From contig JAJQRA010000030.1 in the NCBI GenBank assembly GCA_046533095.1, positions 124,001-188,000 on the forward strand: 64,000 nucleotides of DNA, written 5' to 3'. The notes under the pieces were generated by a model. That model saw only the letters and a list, made by a program, of their open reading frames with translations, was not told the DNA's origin and ran no database searches. The stretch comes from ZAX-1 sp046533095. GTDB taxonomy: Bacteria > Bacillota > Clostridia > Lachnospirales > Lachnospiraceae. The first letter of the stretch is position 1. Every line of letters starts with the position of its first letter. Of the stretch, positions 60,817 to 64,000 are shown piece by piece. The translations under genes and the position numbers were made by a program.

Positions 60817-61704
60817 ATGTATCCTATCACAAAAGCAACAAAACTTGCGGACAAGATATATCTTATGGACGTAAAAGCGCCAAGGATTGCAAAAACCTGT
60901 GAACCAGGGCAATTTATCATCGCAAAAACAGATGAATTTGGGGAGCGGATTCCGCTTACGATCTGTGACTACAATCGAACAGAGGGAACCATAACCATCG
61001 TATTTCAAATCGTAGGCGCATCAACGGAAAAGATGGCACTTTTAAAGCAGGGGGATTCTTTTTTGGACTTTGTAGGGCCACTGGGCCGTGCATCTGAATT
61101 TGTAGCGGAAGATCTAGAAGAATTAAAGAAGAAAAAATTATTGTTTGTGGCTGGTGGCGTTGGGACGGCACCGGTATACCCGCAAGTGAAATGGCTAAAA
61201 GAGCATGGGGTAGACGTAGATGTCATTATGGGTTCAAAGACGCAGGATATGCTGATCCTTGAGGAAGAGATGAAGGCAGTCGCCGGAAACCTTTATGTAA
61301 CGACAGATGACGGAAGCTATGGTTTTCATGGTATGGTAACGGCCGTCATAGAGGATCTTGTTGCAAAGGGGAATCAATACGACCAGTGTATTGCGATTGG
61401 ACCGATGATTATGATGAAATTTGTCTGTCTTTTGACGAAAAAATTGAATTTGCCTACGATTGTATCGTTAAACCCGATTATGGTAGATGGAACCGGAATG
61501 TGCGGTGCCTGTCGCGTAACAGTTGGGGGAAAAGTGAAATTTGCCTGTGTAGACGGACCTGAATTTGACGGGCATCTGGTAAACTTTGAAGAGGCGATGA
61601 AACGGCAGCTCATTTATAAGACCGAGGAGGGCCGTGCTGTATTAAAGCAGCAAGAAGGGGCTACCCACCACGGCGGATGCGGAGAATGCGGAGGTGACAA
61701 GTAA
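60817..61704 (+). CDS. Ferredoxin-NADP+ oxidoreductase-type subunit alpha (NfnA/SudB-like)
   Basis: A 295-residue flavin and iron-sulfur protein. It has the FAD-binding barrel (RIPLTICDYNRTEGT), the NAD(P)-binding GGVGTAPVYPQVKWL and a C-terminal [2Fe-2S] site (MCGACRVTV, FACVDGPEFDGH, Cys from about 228). With the next gene it forms the NfnAB-type complex that transfers electrons between NADPH, NADH and ferredoxin in anaerobes, or serves as a glutamate synthase-like diaphorase. GGAGG precedes the ATG. The start of the next gene overlaps the stop by one base, a sign of coupled translation. Confidence 0.9.
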   Translation: MYPITKATKLADKIYLMDVKAPRIAKTCEPGQFIIAKTDEFGERIPLTICDYNRTEGTITIVFQIVGASTEKMALLKQGDSFLDFVGPLGRASEFVAEDLEELKKKKLLFVAGGVGTAPVYPQVKWLKEHGVDVDVIMGSKTQDMLILEEEMKAVAGNLYVTTDDGSYGFHGMVTAVIEDLVAKGNQYDQCIAIGPMIMMKFVCLLTKKLNLPTIVSLNPIMVDGTGMCGACRVTVGGKVKFACVDGPEFDGHLVNFEEAMKRQLIYKTEEGRAVLKQQEGATHHGGCGECGGDK

Positions 61705-63092
61705 TGGATATCTTAAAAAAAGTACCGGTTAGAGAACAAGAACCAAAGGTAAGGGCAACTAATTTTGAAGAAGTCTGTCTTGGCTATAATAAAGAAGAGG
61801 CAATAGAGGAAGCGCAAAGGTGTATCAACTGCAAAAATGCAAAATGTATCGGCGGCTGCCCGGTTGCAATCGATATCCCAAGATTTATTGCACAGGTAAA
61901 AGAGGGGGATATAAAACAGGCGGCAAAGGTCATTGCAGAGGCATCGACACTCCCGGCAGTCTGTGGCCGCGTGTGTCCGCAGGAGAGCCAATGCGAGGAA
62001 AGATGTATCCGAGGGATCAAAGGAGAGGCAGTTTCCATCGGCAAGCTAGAGCGTTTCGTTGCAGACTGGGCAAGGGAAAACAATGTCAAGCCGGAGCAGG
62101 CAAAAGAGAAGAAAAACAAGAAAGTAGCTGTGATCGGTTCTGGTCCTGCGGGGCTTACCTGTGCAGGCGACTTAGCGAAAAAAGGCTATGACGTAACGAT
62201 TTTTGAAGCACTCCATGAACTAGGTGGCGTGTTGGTCTATGGGATACCGGAATTTCGTCTGCCGAAGAAAAGCGTGGTAGCGGCGGAGATAGAAAATGTA
62301 AAGGCATTAGGCGTTAAGATCGAAACCAATGTAGTCATTGGGAAAGCAACAACGATTGACGAACTGATGGAAGAAGAAGGCTTTGCGGCTGTATTTGTCG
62401 GTTCGGGTGCCGGCTTGCCCAAATTCATGGGAATCCCGGGGGAAAATGCAAATGGCGTATTTTCTGCAAACGAATATTTAACAAGGAACAACCTGATGAA
62501 AGCATTTGACGAGAACTATGACACCCCAATTAAAAGAGGCCGGAAAGTAGCGGTTGTCGGAGGTGGCAATGTGGCGATGGATGCGGCTAGGACGGCACTA
62601 AGGCTTGGAGCAGAAGTACACATCGTCTACCGAAGAAGTGAAGAGGAGCTGCCGGCGAGGGTAGAAGAAGTACACCATGCAAAGCAAGAGGGAATTATTT
62701 TCGATTTGCTCACAAACCCAACGGAGATTATAGCAGACGAGAACGGCTGGGTAAAAGGAATGAAATGTATCCGAATGGAACTTGGAGAACCAGATGCGTC
62801 CGGAAGAAGAAGGCCGATTGAAATCAAGGGCTCTGAGTTTGAACTGGAGATTGATACCATGATTATGTCGCTTGGGACATCGCCAAACCCATTGATTTCT
62901 TCCACAACAAAAGGACTGGAAATCAACAAATGGCAATGTATCGTTGCGGACGAGGCAAATGGGAAAACAACCAAAGAAGGAGTGTATGCCGGCGGTGATG
63001 CCGTAACCGGTGCAGCGACTGTCATCCTTGCGATGGGTGCAGGCAAAGCGGCGGCGAATGGAATTGATGCATTCCTTACACAGGGCAAGTAA
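61704..63092 (+). CDS. gltA: NADPH-dependent glutamate synthase beta-like subunit (GltD/NfnB type)
   Basis: A 462-residue flavoprotein. The N-terminal part has eight cysteines in two clusters (CINCKNAKCIGGCP and CGRVCPQESQCEERC) for two [4Fe-4S] centres. The FAD site is VIGSGPAGLTCAGDL; the NADPH site is VVGGGNVAMDAARTA with YRRSEEELPAR. A C-terminal GGDAVTGAATVILAMGAGK completes FAD binding. It is annotated as GltA or NfnB in Clostridia; without a GltB large subunit nearby, electron bifurcation with the previous gene is the likelier role. Confidence 0.92.
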   Translation: MDILKKVPVREQEPKVRATNFEEVCLGYNKEEAIEEAQRCINCKNAKCIGGCPVAIDIPRFIAQVKEGDIKQAAKVIAEASTLPAVCGRVCPQESQCEERCIRGIKGEAVSIGKLERFVADWARENNVKPEQAKEKKNKKVAVIGSGPAGLTCAGDLAKKGYDVTIFEALHELGGVLVYGIPEFRLPKKSVVAAEIENVKALGVKIETNVVIGKATTIDELMEEEGFAAVFVGSGAGLPKFMGIPGENANGVFSANEYLTRNNLMKAFDENYDTPIKRGRKVAVVGGGNVAMDAARTALRLGAEVHIVYRRSEEELPARVEEVHHAKQEGIIFDLLTNPTEIIADENGWVKGMKCIRMELGEPDASGRRRPIEIKGSEFELEIDTMIMSLGTSPNPLISSTTKGLEINKWQCIVADEANGKTTKEGVYAGGDAVTGAATVILAMGAGKAAANGIDAFLTQGK

Positions 63093-63097
63093 GCCCT

Positions 63098-63206
63098 ATG
63101 TAAGGATCCTTCGGGAGATGTGTATGCATTGCAAGGAATTTATAAACTGGTACAAACGAGTCAAGAAATGTAAGGATCCTTTGGGGGATGTGTATGCGTT
63201 GCAAGG
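63098..63206. repeat. About 38-bp direct repeats
   Basis: ATGTAAGGATCCTT(C/T)GGG(A/G)GATGTGTATGC(A/G)TTGCAAGG at 63098 and 63168, period 70, four changes. They lie in the gap between the gltA-like and flavodiiron genes. The first partly derives from the 3' flank of the former. Frames through it are not considered genes. Confidence 0.75.
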
Positions 63207-63284
63207 GGAATTCATGTTGCAGGCAATAGTACTTGGCACAAAGATTCTGTGGAAGCAGAGCCTATAGATTGGAGATAAGCAATC

Positions 63285-64000
63285 ATGAAAGACATAAAAA
63301 TAACAGATTCAATATGCTATATTGGTGTAGACGACAAGGACTTAGATTTATTTGAAAGCCAATATAGAAATCCAAATGGGATCTCCTATAATTCTTATCT
63401 GATTTTAGATGAGAAAATAGCAGTTATGGATACTGTTGATGCCAGGAAAACAAAGGAATGGCTGGAAAATTTGACGACAGCCTTACAAGGGCGGATTCCG
63501 GATTATGTAGTTGTTTCACATATGGAACCGGATCATGCGGCAAATATACAGGTACTGGTAGAAAAATACCCAAGCATACAGATTGTCGGGAACGTAAAAA
63601 CATTTACAATGATGGCGCAGTTTTTTACGTTTGATATATCAAAGCATTCCATCACAGTGGCAGAAGGAGATACGCTAAGCCTTGGAAACCATACGCTGCA
63701 GTTTTTTATGGCACCAATGGTACATTGGCCTGAAGTAATGGTGACCTATGACAGTACGGACAAAGTGCTGTTCTCCGCAGATGGATTTGGTAAATTTGGT
63801 GCGTTAGATGCGAATGAAGATTGGACGAAGGAAGCACGTCGCTATTATTTTAACATATGTGGGAAATATGGAGCACAGGTGCAGGCATTGTTAAAAAAAG
63901 CGGCCAAGCTTGACATTGCTTTTATTTGCCCTCTTCATGGTCCGATATTAAAAGAAAATTTGGCATTTTATCTTGACAAATATAATATATGGAGCAGCTA
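63285..64000 (+). CDS. Flavodiiron protein, 5' part (truncated by window edge)
   Basis: The first 238 codons of an FprA-type flavodiiron protein run off the right edge without a stop. The metallo-beta-lactamase-like diiron domain shows HMEPDHAAN (His79, Glu81, Asp83, His84), the PMVHWPEVM segment, SADGFGKFG and CPLHGPIL, which supply the diiron ligands. The flavodoxin domain would follow outside the window. These enzymes reduce O2 to water or NO to N2O and protect anaerobes. The upstream NfnAB-type pair could supply electrons. GGAGA precedes the ATG. Confidence 0.92.
   Translation, partial: MKDIKITDSICYIGVDDKDLDLFESQYRNPNGISYNSYLILDEKIAVMDTVDARKTKEWLENLTTALQGRIPDYVVVSHMEPDHAANIQVLVEKYPSIQIVGNVKTFTMMAQFFTFDISKHSITVAEGDTLSLGNHTLQFFMAPMVHWPEVMVTYDSTDKVLFSADGFGKFGALDANEDWTKEARRYYFNICGKYGAQVQALLKKAAKLDIAFICPLHGPILKENLAFYLDKYNIWSS

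Noticed and set aside
63010..63267. 85-codon plus-strand frame at the end of the gltA-like gene
   Set aside because: It starts inside that gene in another frame and runs through direct repeats; no ribosome-binding site or known similarity.

Overview
The window looks like chromosomal DNA of an anaerobic, endospore-forming member of the Clostridia, most likely Lachnospiraceae. The evidence is the gene content: rpmI-rplT and a T-box controlled thrS, a division/cell-wall cluster with paired FtsI/SpoVD-type transpeptidases, spoIIGA-sigE and sigG, a Spo0E-like phosphatase, a SpoIID-domain protein, and an electron-bifurcating NfnAB-type pair followed by a flavodiiron protein. Base composition is moderate to low GC, and most genes run left to right.

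Layout. 0-3 kb: ribosomal proteins L35 and L20, then a T-box leader and thrS. 3-7.3 kb: accessory genes (AlbA_2 ATP-binding protein, DUF1540 cysteine protein, zinc-dependent phospholipase C-like protein, Spo0E-like protein) in repeat-rich spacers. 7.4-18.1 kb: mraZ-rsmH-ftsL-ftsI-spoVD-mraY-murD-ftsW/spoVE-divIB, with an array of MraZ boxes in the leader. 18.1-21.2 kb: ftsZ with its promoter and terminator, tandemly duplicated; the second copy has lost its C-terminal part to a deletion carrying an IS3-like fragment. 21.5-26.4 kb: spoIIGA, sigE, a beta-CASP nuclease-like gene and an inverted sigG. 26.5-31.4 kb: a small unknown gene, an AraC regulator, a DapF homologue lacking both catalytic cysteines, and a large secreted CAP-domain protein.

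31.4-42.5 kb is the most unusual stretch. A CAP-gene/argS block occurs twice. On the left the CAP gene is intact and argS is a 166-bp relic; on the right the CAP gene is a relic and argS is intact. Between the copies sits a more GC-rich signalling island: two hybrid histidine kinases, a LuxR-type response regulator, an HD-GYP response regulator, a truncated FIST protein and a lipid-kinase-like protein. The surviving promoter of the decayed right-hand CAP gene now lies directly before argS.

42.5-64 kb: an ABC exporter, a DUF2156 protein, two COG0523 GTPases (one with a histidine-rich repeat region), an HD-domain protein, an ABC importer (lipoprotein, permease, ATPase), a lipoprotein serpin, two tiny ORFs with strong ribosome-binding sites, a MATE transporter on the minus strand, a SpoIID/peptidoglycan-binding protein, a third hybrid kinase, the NfnAB-type pair and a flavodiiron protein cut by the window edge.

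A trait of the whole window is the large number of short, nearly identical tandem duplications (20 to 115 bp). Several carry ribosome-binding sites or alter the ends of genes (sigE, the ABC exporter, the HD-domain gene). No tRNA, rRNA or CRISPR array was recognised.
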